A stretch of DNA of 64,000 nt, from positions 259,859-323,858 of the forward strand of contig LSRX01000520.1 of NCBI GenBank assembly GCA_001939145.1, written 5' to 3'. The notes under the pieces were generated by a model. The model did no database searches, had not been told where the DNA came from, and saw nothing but the letters and a program-made list of their open reading frames with translations. The stretch comes from Symbiodinium microadriaticum (taxonomy: Eukaryota > Sar > Dinophyceae > Suessiales > Symbiodiniaceae). Both the position numbers and the translations under genes were made by a program. Shown one piece after another: positions 1 to 11,434 of the stretch. How positions within the stretch are numbered: the stretch's first letter is position 1; each line of letters starts with the position of its first letter.

Positions 1-39
1 TCCGTTTTGAGCCCCGTCTAGCGTGGTTCCGCCTGCATG

Positions 40-98
40 AGCATGTTGCATGATGCGTGTGAATTTGTGAGTGCATGTTGCATGAAGCATGTGAATTT
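40..98. repeat. Short direct repeat, two copies of about 26 bp
   Basis: The unit GCATGTTGCATGAWGC followed by RTGTGAATTT occurs at about 41-66 and again at 73-98, 32 bp apart. A partial third relative lies near 175-205. This is seen directly. It may be the edge of a decayed tandem array that continues outside the window. Confidence 0.6.
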
Positions 99-786
99 AG
101 GAGCTCTGGTTGGGATGATGAGCTACTTGGACGTTTGTAGATGTTCACATTTATCCGGTTGGGTTCGGTGAGATGAATTTGCACAACGTGCATGTTGCAT
201 GAGTCTGTATTGCCAGCAGGGTCGATGATGCCTGCAAGGCTTCGATTTATTGAATTTACTATCCTCGGGCCCCAGATTGCTCTGCTCGGTAAACTTTAGT
301 TTACTTGTTGTGTCCGTTTCATACTTGTGCTGATGTTTCATCTGCATGTTTGAGTGCAGGAGCGATCTCTTCCATAGCTGTATTGCCATGGCACTACGAA
401 GAATTCGGTACTCCTCAGTACATACTTGTGGCCTTGCTCCGGCATACACTCTGACAGTTGACGAGCACTTGCTGGGAGCCGCGAAAATCTGTGTTGGGTG
501 AAGTGAAACTATGGCACAAGATGGGTAGCTCGTTGGCTCTGGGAGAAGCTTTGGCTGTTATGTCGATTCTAGCTAGCTAGCAGTGAGCGTCTTGCAACCA
601 ATGTGGGCTACGTCCCTCCGCTGACCCATGGATGATGCGACGAGGATGATGTGGTCGTCGTTCTCGATGGATGCTGGCCCTTTGAGCTCAGGTGAGTAGA
701 GAGTGCGGAATAACTTTGTATCTCCTGGGTCTTCCTTAACTGGTAAAGTTCGGGGTTGCCCTACCCCGCGTATGCGATCCTCGGCC
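99..786. other. Upstream region, no gene recognised
   Basis: No open stretch with splice borders stands out. Several GAATT words occur at 175, 252 and 401. The last 60 bases before the ATG at 787 contain a pyrimidine-rich stretch and an AAAG that could act as a trans-splice or splice acceptor. Confidence 0.4.
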
Positions 787-2645
787 ATGTATCCGCCGCC
801 TCCACAACACGATCTGCCACCCGTGCCGCACTTGCTGCCTGCTAGACAATTCTGGGAACTGGAACTGTACGATCAGCTGCAGTGTATGCCAGAGGCCCTG
901 TCCACGCACGTTGCAGAAGCCTGTTACTGGTGGATTAGGGGAACAAAAAAGGAGTGGCAATGGTGGGCATGGCGCATACCAGCGCTTGCTCGCTACCTGG
1001 ATGGCTTGCTAGACATGCTGGAAGAATTCCGCCCACAGGGTGCCTCTGCAGAACTACAAGGTTTCCAGGTGGATTTTGCGGCGCTGTATCTGGCAGACAG
1101 CTGGGTTAGATTGGAGTTGACGGCGGAAACAATGTGCTGGCCGATATGTCACATTCACTTACCATGTTGGGAAGTGGTCTTACATCAGGCTACCAGCCCA
1201 GAAGTGGGAGGATAGGCGGTTGGGCTATGTCGTGGTTCCTTTCTTGCAGCTGGAATCTGTTGGAATGTGGATGCTGGACTGCCAAAGAATTCAAGAATTT
1301 TCTGCATGAGGCTGACTGACTATGCTCGCTGAATTTGGGAATTTGCTTGCAGTCTGGTGGAATTTATTTGCAGGATGCTGAATTGTTCTCGCGAATTTGT
1401 GAAGCAGCTTACGCTTTGGAAGAATGGTGCGAAGATGTGAACTCCTTGTGAGACACTGGCATGCGAATGCAATCGCTGCCCTGGAATTTGTTCGCAGCTA
1501 TGCATGTTCACAGCCGTTTCTGTGGCGTATGTGATCGAATTCTGCATGATATTCACACTGCATGATGTATTCGACAGAGACTCTGAAAGGCCTTTGGTGC
1601 CTCGCTGGTTGGAATTCGTTACAACTGCTCTGAGTAGCTCATCCGTGTACGTGCTTCACATGATGAGTGATGTAGTCTATGCATGGGAACGAATTCACGC
1701 TGATTCCTACTCTGATATAGAACAGTGGAGGACGCTCGGTGTACTGTACTTTGTGTATTGTATATTAACCTCCTTAGTTGTGTTCACATCACTGAGCGTT
1801 GCTTTGAGGTGAACAGCCTGCGAAGCGTGGAACAATGTTTTCATGTGCTTGATGACCACATTTTACGACCCTTGTGGAGAGTGGGGTAATATGTCCCACT
1901 TGTAGTGAAGAGCCCGGAGCCTGTTCTTCTTGTTTGGTCGGTCCATGGTTTTAGACTGGTTCCTGGTGATCCCTTCTCGTTTCGGGGCTCTTCAGGCGTG
2001 ACGGAATTGTGCGAAGCCTTGCCTGCCTGGTGCGAGCGTGAGAGTCCAAACCGCTTCCAGTTCTAGGTTCGGGCTGTTGCACGGGGCACTTGGAGGGATG
2101 GCTCGAGAATTTTCTGTGTGACTGAGCCTGTCCTTCCTCTAAGACGGATCTAAAGTCACTTTTGGCACAGGAAGGGTTTCGGAGGCCTGGTCAGGTCTCC
2201 CTGCCCGAGAGAAAAAGAGGAAGCGGAGCAAGACTTCGCACAAAGCGCGGGCCTTGCTCTGAAGCCTCCAAAGCCGACGGCAGGAGCAAAGCCGTCCATC
2301 GGTTTCCTGGTCATTGCTGCCAGCCGAGGCGTCCAAGCATACTGCAACCCACGAGGTTTAAAGGTGTTTTCTCTGCAGGTCAGGGATGTTTAGGGCAACT
2401 GGCTTTCCGTGGACCCTACTCGAATATGAAAGCCTGGGATCTACCAGGCAGGACAAAGGTATGCGTTGGACCTGTTTGCACAGCCGATAACCTGCCAAAC
2501 GCCTACTGTAATTACCAGCAAGAGCCGAGAATGGTCCTAGCTGCGTCACCTCTGCCATGGGTATCGTCAGTTGGGCTCCCAGGCATGGCAGCAGATTGCC
2601 GATCTCTTGCCAGACCAGGACTTGGATTGGAGCTCGAAGCTGTAG
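787..2645 (+). CDS. Hypothetical multi-exon gene with membrane-like segments
   Basis: The family is not recognised. Proposed exons are 787-1068, 1374-1436, 1498-1808, 1996-2037, 2379-2458 and 2571-2645 (TAG). The first exon is rich in Trp, Leu and acidic residues (RQFWELELYDQLQ, LDGLLDMLEEF) and ends CAG before GTGGAT. The short second exon (AELFSRICEAAYALEEW) joins exon 3 in phase 0 across a 61-nt intron. Exon 3 has three hydrophobic stretches (AVSVAYVIEFCMIF, TALSSSSVYVLHMM, VLYFVYCILTSLVVF), suggesting a polytopic membrane protein. Exons 4 to 6 are phase-consistent with one another and favour G/C third bases, ending WQQIADLLPDQDLDWSSKL. The join between exon 3 (phase 2) and exon 4 does not fit, so an exon is missing there or two genes are involved. 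The start at 787 is the first ATG of the open stretch. Confidence 0.5.
2014..2047 (+). repeat. Copy 1 of a dispersed ~35-bp motif
   Basis: The string AGCCTTGCCTGCCTGGTG continuing with CGAGCGTGAGAGTC is matched at 16831-16864 with three substitutions. A weaker relative starts near 25932. Copy 1 spans the 3' end of a proposed exon and its donor. Confidence 0.45.
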
Positions 2646-3555
2646 CACGATGTGCCGGAGCTTGAGGGGACGGGACATGCGTGGGACCACGACAGTGTGA
2701 GTCGAGAAATGGGCTTGTTAGGGAACTCGACTGCGCCAGGAACTCGTTCGCAGCGCCAGCACGACTAGCACCTCGCCAGATTCATGTCGATGCTCCGGCA
2801 CTACAGAAATCTTCAAAAGGAATGGCTTAGATTTTCGATGCTTTCCAGGACCATGCCGCGCTCCTAAGTCAGCCGAGTTTTCGTCGATGTCATATTCAAA
2901 TCCGGCAAACCCCCATCCAAGAACTTGCATCTAAAGACTTAGACCTAAACACGAATATCTTGCGACCGTCTTGTGCTTGAAGCTGAATCATGTTTTGGAC
3001 GAGGATGCCTAGTTGAGATCCTGGAGAGCACTGAGCCTTGGCATTGTATAGTTTCCGGTTGTGAGGCCCTCTAAGCTTCACCTTGCTGCGAGCGAGGGAG
3101 CGGGTCAGTCAGGCAGCCAGCCAGTCAGTAGGAAGCTAAAACCAGACAGACAGAAGGAGATTGACAATTGAAAACTGAGACTCCGCTTCGCCAGGGGATG
3201 GAAAGAAAATGATAGAAACGACGTGTGGCTCTTCAGCGGAAGTGAGTAAGGCAGAAGAAGACCTGGGGATGTTCAAGAGACGGAGGCGCCTTCCTCACTC
3301 CAGGAGGGTCAAGCACCATCTGCACAGACCCTTCAACCCAGTGCCTTTGTGTTCATTGCAGCATCGCATCTCTGCATCGCAGAGCGACGGAGCCAAGCCT
3401 AGGAACTCTGGGTCCGACGGGCCGACGCAGAATTCGCGTCCCTTCCTTTTTCGGAGTTGGAGCGTGCCTTGAGCTGCAAGGAAATGTTATCCATGACTCG
3501 GGCAGATTTTGTTCGGTTCAGGGTGCTGAGGCTATAGGTCTCCAAGCCTTTGCAG
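2646..3555. other. Intergenic or intronic, weak candidate start at 3209
   Basis: An ATG at 3209 opens a polar stretch (ETTCGSSAEVSKAEEDLG) containing a good donor GTGAGTAAG at 3240. It could be the first exon of the gene at 3556-4308, but the phase does not connect directly and an extra exon would be needed. Short CAGT-type repeats lie at 3103-3130. Confidence 0.25.
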
Positions 3556-4308
3556 ATGTCCCCCAACTCCCAACGAAGGCGAAGAGATGAAACGGGAAGT
3601 CCGACTGGAAGGCCGCCATGGCTACGTCTGCCGCAGGGTGCTCTTCAAGGGCCTCCGGGTGGCGCTGCTCATGGGACACTTGGACAACTGCAAGGAGCTA
3701 GTAGAAATAAGGGACAGGCACGGGCATGGCTACGACTTAGGCACCGGCTTCTGTTAGCAACTGTAGTCCCTGGTGGCAGTGGCGCGCAGGCGAGCACAGT
3801 TCCCCAAGCAGGCCCACAGTCATCGCAATCCTGGCCTGGAGCCAAAGCATCAATGTCACCCTGAGAAGCCACACTGCCACACCATCGAGTTCCACTCTCT
3901 TGCCTCGGTCTCGTTGTGGAATGGTGGCTGCGGATTGCAAAGGCAAATAATCGGCTGTTGTGCTTCAGGCTTGATGGCTTGTGGGTGGTTCGGGAACGCA
4001 GGATTAGGGAGCGTGTTTCTTCAGAACCTCGAAGGAAAGCCGGAGATGGGCCCTTTGGTCCACCTAGCCCGCTGGTGCGGTGCCAAAGTGCAGCAGAGTG
4101 GGCAGGGAGCAGACATTCTTCTGATGCTCGGATGCAGCATGCAGGCTTCAAGTTTTATCTGGGGCGTGACGATGCGGAAGATTTCTGCCACTGCAAGGAT
4201 AGGTCCTGGCGGCGGCAGCTGCGCAGCATTCGCCACATCCCGGCATTCCCACAAGACCCTCGTCTCAATGATATGTCGCACCACAACACTCACCCGGCGC
4301 ACTTGTAG
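3556..4308 (+). CDS. Hypothetical gene, 3' portion of two exons
   Basis: Exon 3556-3700 follows a TGCAG acceptor, has strongly G/C third positions (GRHGYVCRRVLFKGLRVALL, MGHLDNCKEL) and ends in phase 0 before GTAGAA. Exon 3943-4308 follows GCAAAG, resumes in phase 0 and reads to a TAG: NNRLLCFRLDGLWVVRERR, then GFKFYLGRDDAEDFCHC and SWRRQLRSIRHIPAF. The joined protein is mixed-charge and looks soluble. I recognise no domain; the Cys-His cluster FCHCKD is the only distinctive motif. The 5' end is not resolved (see the ATG at 3209). A 240-codon ORF in another frame covers 3773-4495 but lacks the third-base bias. Confidence 0.5.
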
Positions 4309-4746
4309 CCAGCTTGCAGAATGTAAACTGGCGATCGCCCTCCATGATGTTAAATTTTGGGGCATGATGTCTGCTCTGACTTTGCGATGTTCAGCACAGT
4401 TCGATCCTTGCTGCCCCTGTAGCACTTTAGCACTGCTTCGCAAAGAGGTGGCATTGCTGGAGTTTCTAGTGTGGGTATGGGGAATTGTTGCATAGCCATG
4501 GCCATGAGGAGGGGAGAGTTGCACGGCATCGTGATTATGGTAATGTCGATCATGTCTCTTCGGCTGGTTCTCTTCGTCACTTGCTCCTTCTGCTATAGCA
4601 GCGTAGCAGCCTCATCGGGGAGCAGCAGTGACAAGTTTAATTTTCGTGGAGGCACTGTCGCAAGCAAGGCTGTGTTCGAACTGGGCATCCAGTGCTGCCG
4701 CTGCTCATGTCATTATACTGTTGTTGATGCAAATCGCAACTAGTCG

Positions 4747-4810
4747 TCACCCCCACCATCATCATCGTCATCATTCTCTTCTACAGCTGTCGTCATCGTC
4801 GTCATGGTCT
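4747..4810. repeat. Interrupted (CAT)n/(GTC)n microsatellite
   Basis: Runs of CATCATCATCG and GTCATCGTCGTCATGG are visible. This is simple-sequence DNA with no associated gene. Confidence 0.7.
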
Positions 4811-5493
4811 GTATGCTTGCCAGTCTCAATATAGGAAGCACGCCCTTCCACAGGCTGTACCGCGGTGCCTGGTTGCGGGCCAGCTGCGTGGCGGGCCGGC
4901 AACTTCCGAGACATCGGACACTCGACATGTTGGGATATTCTTTGTCTGTGACGGGGTGTGTTGGAGAGTCTCTGGGAGTTGAGTTCGATGTGCCACATTT
5001 TGCTGTGCCCGATTTCTTGTTGGAGGTTACTGAGGGGAGGCTCCCAAATCCCCAGACAATGAAGGGAAGTTTGCGCTTCTCTTCTCTTCAAAAGTCGATT
5101 ACTCGTTTCCCGCTAACAATAACATCTCCGCCCCATAAATGGCTCTTGCAGCCTGCAAGTCCCCCTGCAATCCTGGTCAAACTAATCCGGTCCTGGATAA
5201 ACACTTGTAATTCTGTTGGATTACTTACAGACCCCGGAACCGCAAAATCCTCCATCGAGCACAGTGTGTTCTAATGGAGGGCGTGTTGATTGATACTCCC
5301 AGGATTGGCTGTGCCTCCATCGGTGCCTCATTCAGTGCCCCGGACGGCATTAGGGTGACGGGTAGAGGGGTTTTGAATTACCGGCGGGAGTTTCAGGCCG
5401 AAGGAGTGCAGGAGAGTTGCTGTGGTGGCAGTGGCAGCTACCGTCTTTACATATTGCGGCCCGCAAGCACAGAGTCTTCATGCTGCGACAGCC

Positions 5494-5530
5494 CCATCAT
5501 CATCATCATCATCATCTTCTTCTTCTTCTT
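5494..5530. repeat. (CAT)n followed by (CTT)n microsatellite
   Basis: About eight CAT units run straight into four to five CTT units. The stretch is compound and has no gene context. Confidence 0.85.
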
Positions 5531-6548
5531 ATTTTTGCTCGTCGTCACAGCCAACCTCTTCATCACCGCCACTCTTTATAGCATGATGCGTAGTCACAGC
5601 GTCGGCACCATCACCACCGCCACCTCCATCATCTCTGTATTGGATATCGGGATCGGTTGTATCTCAGCACAGCTTGTGTTGCGTTGCCTCTGCAACCCAT
5701 CCATGGCCTTTTTCTGATATGCCTTAGCTGCAGGTTCTTTCCGCTCCTGCATTGCTGGCTGCCTGGGGAGCAGCAACGAGACTCCAGGGGCCTCTCGTGC
5801 CAAGACACTTGAGACGGATGGAGGGCCGAGAGAGGTTTGCATGTCCCTCTTCTGCTTCACAGAAATGGCTGCCAGAAAACTGGACGTTTGAAGCGTTGTT
5901 CGACATCGGGGTCAGGAGTTGCTATGGCGTCACCCGTCATTCATCACCCCGCCATCATGACTCGAATGACAAGCCTCAAGCCACGAAGGGGGATCCAGTC
6001 CTAAGCAGACAAGACAAGCTTGACTCGCGACTCGAAGCCCCAACAAGGTTTTGCAAACGGTGTGCTCAAGCCCGCAAGCGACGCAAGTGTCAGAGTGTCA
6101 GACCCAGGCCTTCGGTTGCTATGCACCTCGACTTATGGAGGGCGTCTTGGCCTTTCTTGAGCAAGCATGGATCCAATAGACTGGAGGTCATGAGCCGAAG
6201 GAGACGGTCCGTGATTTCTGATCTGAGGGTGTAGATTTGGGATTGAGAATTGTGTGCACGATCCTGGCCAAGGCCTGCTACTGAGCACCAGCCGTTTGCG
6301 CACACGTCACCGGGACTCGCTTGTGAAAGCTGGACTCCTTCCTTTTGATTTCAGAGTTGGAGCTGAGATTGCTATATGTGCCCAAGCCAACGGCGATAAG
6401 CCAAGCTCGGGGACCCTTGAAATTCCGAGATGTTGTTCAGAGGGGGTTTGAAGACAGGTGGCATCAGCCTGCGTTCTTGCATACCTTTGATCCCCGATTG
6501 TGAAGCCATGGCCTCAATACTCAAGCCCTGATTGCGGCACTCAGTAGG

Positions 6549-6556
6549 CACCTCTC

Positions 6557-6592
<36 letters not shown>

Positions 6593-6644
6593 NTTATAAT
6601 AAGGATCCTACTATTTAGGGTACTATATTAGGGTCCTCATTATC

Positions 6645-6677
<33 letters not shown>

Positions 6678-6725
6678 CGCTCTCTCTCTCTCTCTCTCTA
6701 TCTATCTCTCTCTCTCTCTCTTTCT
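6549..6725. repeat. (CT)n microsatellite interrupted by an N and unique AT-rich DNA
   Basis: CT runs at 6551-6592 and 6646-6722 flank one ambiguous base at 6593 and about 50 bp of AT-rich non-repeat DNA containing AGGATCCTACTATTTAGGG. The N suggests an assembly join or a collapsed length of the repeat. Confidence 0.85.
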
Positions 6726-6814
6726 TTCCCTCCCTCTTCCTGTCTATATATAGTTCGATCCATCTGTCGATCTATCTATTCATCCATCCATTTATACACT
6801 TACCTGCTTGTGTT

Positions 6815-7110
6815 TATCTTATCTCATCGTATCGCACCTCACCTTCATCTTAGTCTTAGCTTACCTCATCTTACCTTACTTACATTATCTTATCTTACTG
6901 TACTTATCTTACCCTACGTGACATTGCCGCATCTTCTGTTATACTGTGTTATCTTAGCTTATGTCAACTGATCTTATCTTGGCTTCTCTTGTTTATCTCG
7001 ACTCATCTGGTTTGTGCTATTTTGTGTGGCCTTACCTTATCTTATCGAACAGAATCAAACCTGGTACTAATCACTAAGTTAATCCAACACCCTAACCTAA
7101 TCTCACCTAG
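6815..7110. repeat. Degenerate TTATC/TTACC simple-sequence tract
   Basis: Words such as CTTATCTTA, CTTACCTTA and CTCATCTTA recur without strict periodicity across about 300 bp. It reads as an old pentanucleotide repeat eroded by mutation. Stops occur in most frames. Confidence 0.6.
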
Positions 7111-7739
7111 TCTAATCCCAATGAGGCTTGTTCCGAACCGGTACGCCCGAGCAAGTTGCGGAGAAGATAAAATACGAGAGGATGATTCGGATGGTGCATT
7201 ACTGCACATCACAGCCTCTGCATGTGACCACCTGACCTCATCGCAGAATAGCTTCCTCAATGTAGATAGCGACATCAAACCCATGACCATCACTTTCGCT
7301 CTCTCGCACCCACCCTCTCTTCCTTGCCCCTGGCTCGTTCTCGCTCGCTCTTGGGTTCCCTCACTCGCTCTCTCTTTGACTCTCTTCTGCTCACCTTACC
7401 TGGGGTTAGCCCATGGTCAAGACTGTGATCCAGTTCCAGGCTCCAAAGAGGCCGTGGTCATGACAGCGCAGCTTCTGGGTGCACAGTGCACAGATGTGCC
7501 CCCGTCGCATGTAACATGCATCGACACATGCCTTGTTGCGGTTGGGGTTTTCACCTGACGAAGTGGTCCTTCTTGTGCTTAAGCCTTGGGACAAATAGTC
7601 AGTAGACTCTCAGTAGACGAACCACAGGGTGTCCAGGGGCTTTGCATTTTTAATTGCTGGATGCTGGGTGTGTGGGTTTGTCTTGCTAAACAGTGATCCA
7701 GGGTCGAGCGAAGGGGGTGCGAGGCACACTTTATTTGTT

Positions 7740-9156
7740 TGCTTGTTCGAGTCTTTGATCAGAAGCGGTGGACCTGACGCATCGACTCCTCATGTAAACC
7801 CGGATGATTGCAAAAGATCACGCGAAGCCAGGAAACCCTGCCAAGCTGGGGGTTTCTTAGCAAGAGCATTCCAGTACAGTTCGAAACACACGCCGACGAA
7901 GGAGCTCACGAAAGCCCATACGCATCTCATCGCTGGTGCCAGCCAGGGTGAAAAGCCTCTCAGCTTCTGTTTCGTGCGCAGTGGTTCTTGGCATGGGTCG
8001 CACTTTAGCGCATACCCAGTGGCAGAACCAAGGTATGAGTTCGCCAAGCAGAACCGGATTCCAATCGTTTCTGTGGCATGGGTGGACAACACGCGACCCG
8101 GCTTACGCAAACAAACGGTTGGCTTCAGATGTACATACTGGCTGTGAACGGAGCAGCCTTCATCTCTACCTCTATTTGCTTGTGCTTGCGTGCTCGCTTC
8201 CACGCTTCAGTTGAGGCTCCGCCTTGGCATGCCCATGAAAGAGCGGTGTTTTCCGGTGAGCGGCGCGGAGGACTGAGGCGTCGAGGGAGTTTGGTTGAGG
8301 AAGATGAAGGCTCTATGGTAGTATACATAGGCTAGGGAGATTCGAGGGCTTGTCTAGACGAGGGGTTGATGCACTCCAGTTTCACGAATTGTTTCGCAGT
8401 GCGTCTGGCTGCTGGCGACGGACATCACGGCGAAAAAAGTCGCATGACAGGGATTGCATCGATCAAAGAAGGATAGTTCCGGAGACAGCCACAGCGACTT
8501 TTGGGCTCACCTAAGAGCTAAGAGTCCTACTTTGGATCAGACATGAAGCCCGAGCTCCAAACTGCAGCTGCCGTAGCTACGCTTAGCGTCACCTTGCCGA
8601 ACGGGGCTGCGAGAGGGAAGCCGGCTGTCACAAGGAAAACCCTGCAAAAGAAAGAATGCCCACCCGACGCGAACCCTTTTGAGACTGATTGAAGGTTTAT
8701 GCGGGGACTTGTCTTTGTTTGCTTGTTCTGTCAATTTTTCATGTCAAAGTCTGAGCGGAATCCCCAGTCCACTTTCAATAACCATGATCTTCAGAACCCC
8801 TCCTGGAAGCCACGCCTCGACCTCCCACCCAAAGCTATGCAGCTTACCTCTGCACGATCAAGCCCAAAGATCGTGGGACGTTCGCTTGTTCCCAAGGCTT
8901 CCGGATTCCGTGGCTGTGCTGCAAGCCGCCGTGCCCAGTTTCGTGGACAAGGCCCGTCGTCTTCTTTCTTGGAAGAGGTTTCCACTTGCCACCACTTTAT
9001 CCACCTCATGCACTCAACCAAGCCGGCAGACGAGTAAATGCAGCGCATCATTTAGGCGAGAAGGGGCTGGATGCGCCACGACTTCGAGAATACTCAAGCG
9101 TTCTGCAGCGTGTGGTAGCTGACCATCTCGTCGTACTGCATGACATGTCCGGCTGA
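7740..9156 (+). CDS. BRCT-like domain protein, 3' part of the gene
   Basis: A frame with FESLIRSGG at about 7746-7775 is followed by exon 7875-7947 (ELTKAHTHLIAGASQ) and, after a 72-nt intron, exon 8020-8100 (RYEFAKQNRIPIVSVAWVDN). A terminal exon 9056-9156 (GLDAPRLREYSSVLQRVVA) ends at TGA. The three later exons join in consistent phase: 1 to 2 nt, then phase 1 across an intron with a GC donor at 8101. The order Gly-Gly, THLIA, then I-P-I-V-S-x-x-W-V matches the conserved core of BRCT phosphopeptide-binding domains, which act in DNA-damage and cell-cycle proteins; that is family knowledge. The start is missing, and whether the 7746 segment is joined directly is unclear. Alternative: a chance resemblance in two exons. 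Confidence 0.5.
8101..9055 (+). other. Putative GC-AG intron of the BRCT-like gene
   Basis: It begins GCTTAC and ends TTTAG. It contains overlapping ORFs (for example 8679-9122) without convincing coding bias. No repeat is evident. Confidence 0.35.
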
Positions 9157-9820
9157 TCGGAGCTGACCGATGGCAGAAGTTTCCAACTGATAGGTCCAAT
9201 GGCCTGGACTCCGCGTCGGTCACCTGAAACCGGCACCCCCGCGGCAGGTCAGCCAATGAAAATTACGGTCGTCGGACCGGGGATGGCAGGATGCAGGATT
9301 TGACGGTGAATTTCGGAACTTTTGGGAAGCTCTGCCGGTTTTGGGGTTGGCAGCATGTCTTCCTGCGAGCATTCTTCCAGCTGGAATTATCTTCCTGGAG
9401 GCCGTCCGATGCAGATCCCACTGGGTGCCATCTGACAACAGCTGTACAAGCATTACTTCGGAGGTTCCGAAAAGTACCTGCAACACCCTGAAGCCACCAA
9501 CACATCAACTCAGAAATCCTGAGGATGCGCGAGGATCCGTGGATGTTGCCTTGAGTGACGAGCGTCTCGGCATGTCTTGATCGCATACCGCCCTTTCACA
9601 ATCTTTCACATGATTCGGACAAGCGCTAAGTTCCCTGGACACTGCAAGACCACCGAGCTTAAATCCTGGCATGTGCTTCAGGGGAGACTTGGGTTGCCTC
9701 TGCAACATGATCGCAGAAGTTTTTTTCGTCAGCTTTGGCAGTCAACATGTCGAAGCCGGAGGCGGCACGATGCAAGCCTACTACACGGAATCATCTCACT
9801 ACACTATCACCTGGCATGCC
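9157..9820. other. Intergenic, one weak ORF
   Basis: An open stretch at 9291-9491 reads FGTFGKLCRFWGWQHVF and later TAVQALLRRFRKVPATP before a stop. The composition is plausible, but no clear splice acceptor decides it. Confidence 0.25.
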
Positions 9821-9909
9821 TTGACCCTGATACACAATCGAGACGGTCTGCGCCTAATGATTACTCAGCGGCGGAGCTTGCGAAGCCACTTCGGCAGCTC
9901 TACATGCAC
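9820..9909 (+). CDS. Isolated exon candidate
   Basis: The segment reads DYSAAELAKPLRQLYMH with G/C third positions and ends in phase 0 at a good donor GTGAAT (9910). The 5' border is not clear. It sits inside a 179-codon open frame at 9577-10116, the rest of which is less convincing. No function is assigned. Confidence 0.35.
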
Positions 9910-10720
9910 GTGAATCTGTCCGCATCAAGATGGCACCGTATCTCTGTCTTCATGTCTTCATTGACAGTGACAGCTTGCAAGGCTCCTGCAGCTGGCCGGA
10001 GCACGGGCAGAGGCTGTTGCGGGAACGATGCCCCTCGTCTTGCGTTCACTCTAAACGTGCGGGATTCTTCCGGGTCAGGTCCTGGGTTCGTCTTGAGACA
10101 AGAATTGCCTGTTTAATGTTCCACAAATTATAGCTTCAACTGGAGCAAGCATCGCATCCCGACTCCTAAACTTGAAAAGGAATCCGGAATGGAAGCCAAG
10201 AGGAAAGCCCCCAATCCGCCATGTGAAAAAACTCCGACCTTGTCCGGAAATCTCCGAAAGAACAGTCAGGACCGGCGAGTGCCGCATGATGGCGAGTGGA
10301 CACAGGAGCAGTAAACATAGTGATGCAACACATGGCATACACACCAAGCCCCCGTAGCCGAGTTGCGCAAAGATGCCGGGTTGAGGGTCCAGGAGGCTTG
10401 TTTTGGCTGCAGTCGGGCTAGAGTCTAGAGTGTCGGGATCTCAGAGCAGTCGGGACGCCTAGGTCTGCGCTTGCAGCTTGATGGCACTAGCATGTAGGGC
10501 CCGGGGATAGCAGGTTTGAATCTCGGCATGCGATCCTTGCTGCGTCCTAGATCACTGCTCAGGAAGATGCGCAAAGATTGAAGAGGTTTGGGCCAGTTCA
10601 TGCAGTCTTGCTCCATCTTGCTCGGATAGATGAAGTGTTGTGGCTGTGCAGTTGAATTTCGGTCTATTCCCTTGACTTTCCCTGACGGCCTGCAAGTGGT
10701 GGGGTTTAGTCTCCAGCCTC

Positions 10721-10931
10721 GATGCAGCCAAAGCCTGCATTGAAGCCCAGCTCTCCCTCAAATGGTCTGCAGAAAGTTGCCTCAGCCCAGGACTGGATCC
10801 AGCTGGATCGGAAGATCGCGAGCTCTCACCAGCACGAAACGATAGCACACGTGCTCTCATACCCTTTTGACTTCAGCACAGCAGGGAAGGCACATCTGGC
10901 GAAGCACGGCCGATATATGACTACACCCTAA
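10721..10931 (+). CDS. Exon candidate with two competing frames
   Basis: After CCCAG, the segment 10791-10931 reads DWIQLDRKIASSHQHET and then GKAHLAKHGRYMTTP to a TAA, which looks like a C-terminal exon. Just upstream, 10721-10773 in another frame reads LDAAKACIEAQLSLKW, also protein-like, after a CTCCAG acceptor. The phases do not join simply. They may be parts of two transcripts, or one of them may be chance. No domain is recognised. Confidence 0.4.
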
Positions 10932-11434
10932 TGGCCCTAATTCCTATGATCTGATGCAGCGACTCCATACTCCCATCAAACCAAAAGCAACGTCATCGGG
11001 GAGAGTAGGATAATGATGTCGACGTTTCGATTTCTTCGCAGAGCAGGGCCTGGAATCAGGTTCACCGAGGCTTTCCTGCTGTGCAGCTGTGATATGCTCA
11101 CGTGCTGGCTCCAGGTGGACAGTAATCGCACTTGTAATCAGCCGGCATGTCGTGTCCATCCATTGGAAAGCACACAATTCTCAACATGGCATTCCCATGC
11201 GTCAGACATTGGATACAGCAAATTATATGGGAGCGGAGGGACGTCGCGCATGGCCCCTCTGCACGGTCTCAAGCAGGCGTCGCCGCACCGCGTGTGCATT
11301 TAGGTGTTTCGAAGATGTCCATCGTTACCATCGTTCGGACTCCCCGGTATTGCGGGCCTTCGCTCAGCATGCCTCTCTAAGCTGTTGATGCGGCAGTCTC
11401 GTCGCTAGTAAGTCTGGGGAGATATGTGGTCTAG
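10932..11434. other. No gene recognised
   Basis: Overlapping ORFs at 11013-11388 have low coding quality. No repeat or RNA gene was seen. Confidence 0.3.

Larger units (their letters stand above)
4309..6545. other. No gene recognised; overlapping long ORFs of low quality
   Basis: ORFs of 147-160 codons exist at 4804-5274, 5274-5717 and 5752-6234, but their amino-acid composition and third bases do not look coding. The second runs through a CAT repeat that makes a poly-Ile stretch. Nothing else was identified. Confidence 0.35.

Noticed and set aside
2156..2336. Minus-strand ORFs near 2.2 kb
   Set aside because: Short, basic, and without splice support; they oppose plus-strand coding sequence.
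3773..4495. 240-codon plus-strand ORF
   Set aside because: Its third bases and composition are poor, and it overlaps the better-supported exon 3943-4308 in another frame.
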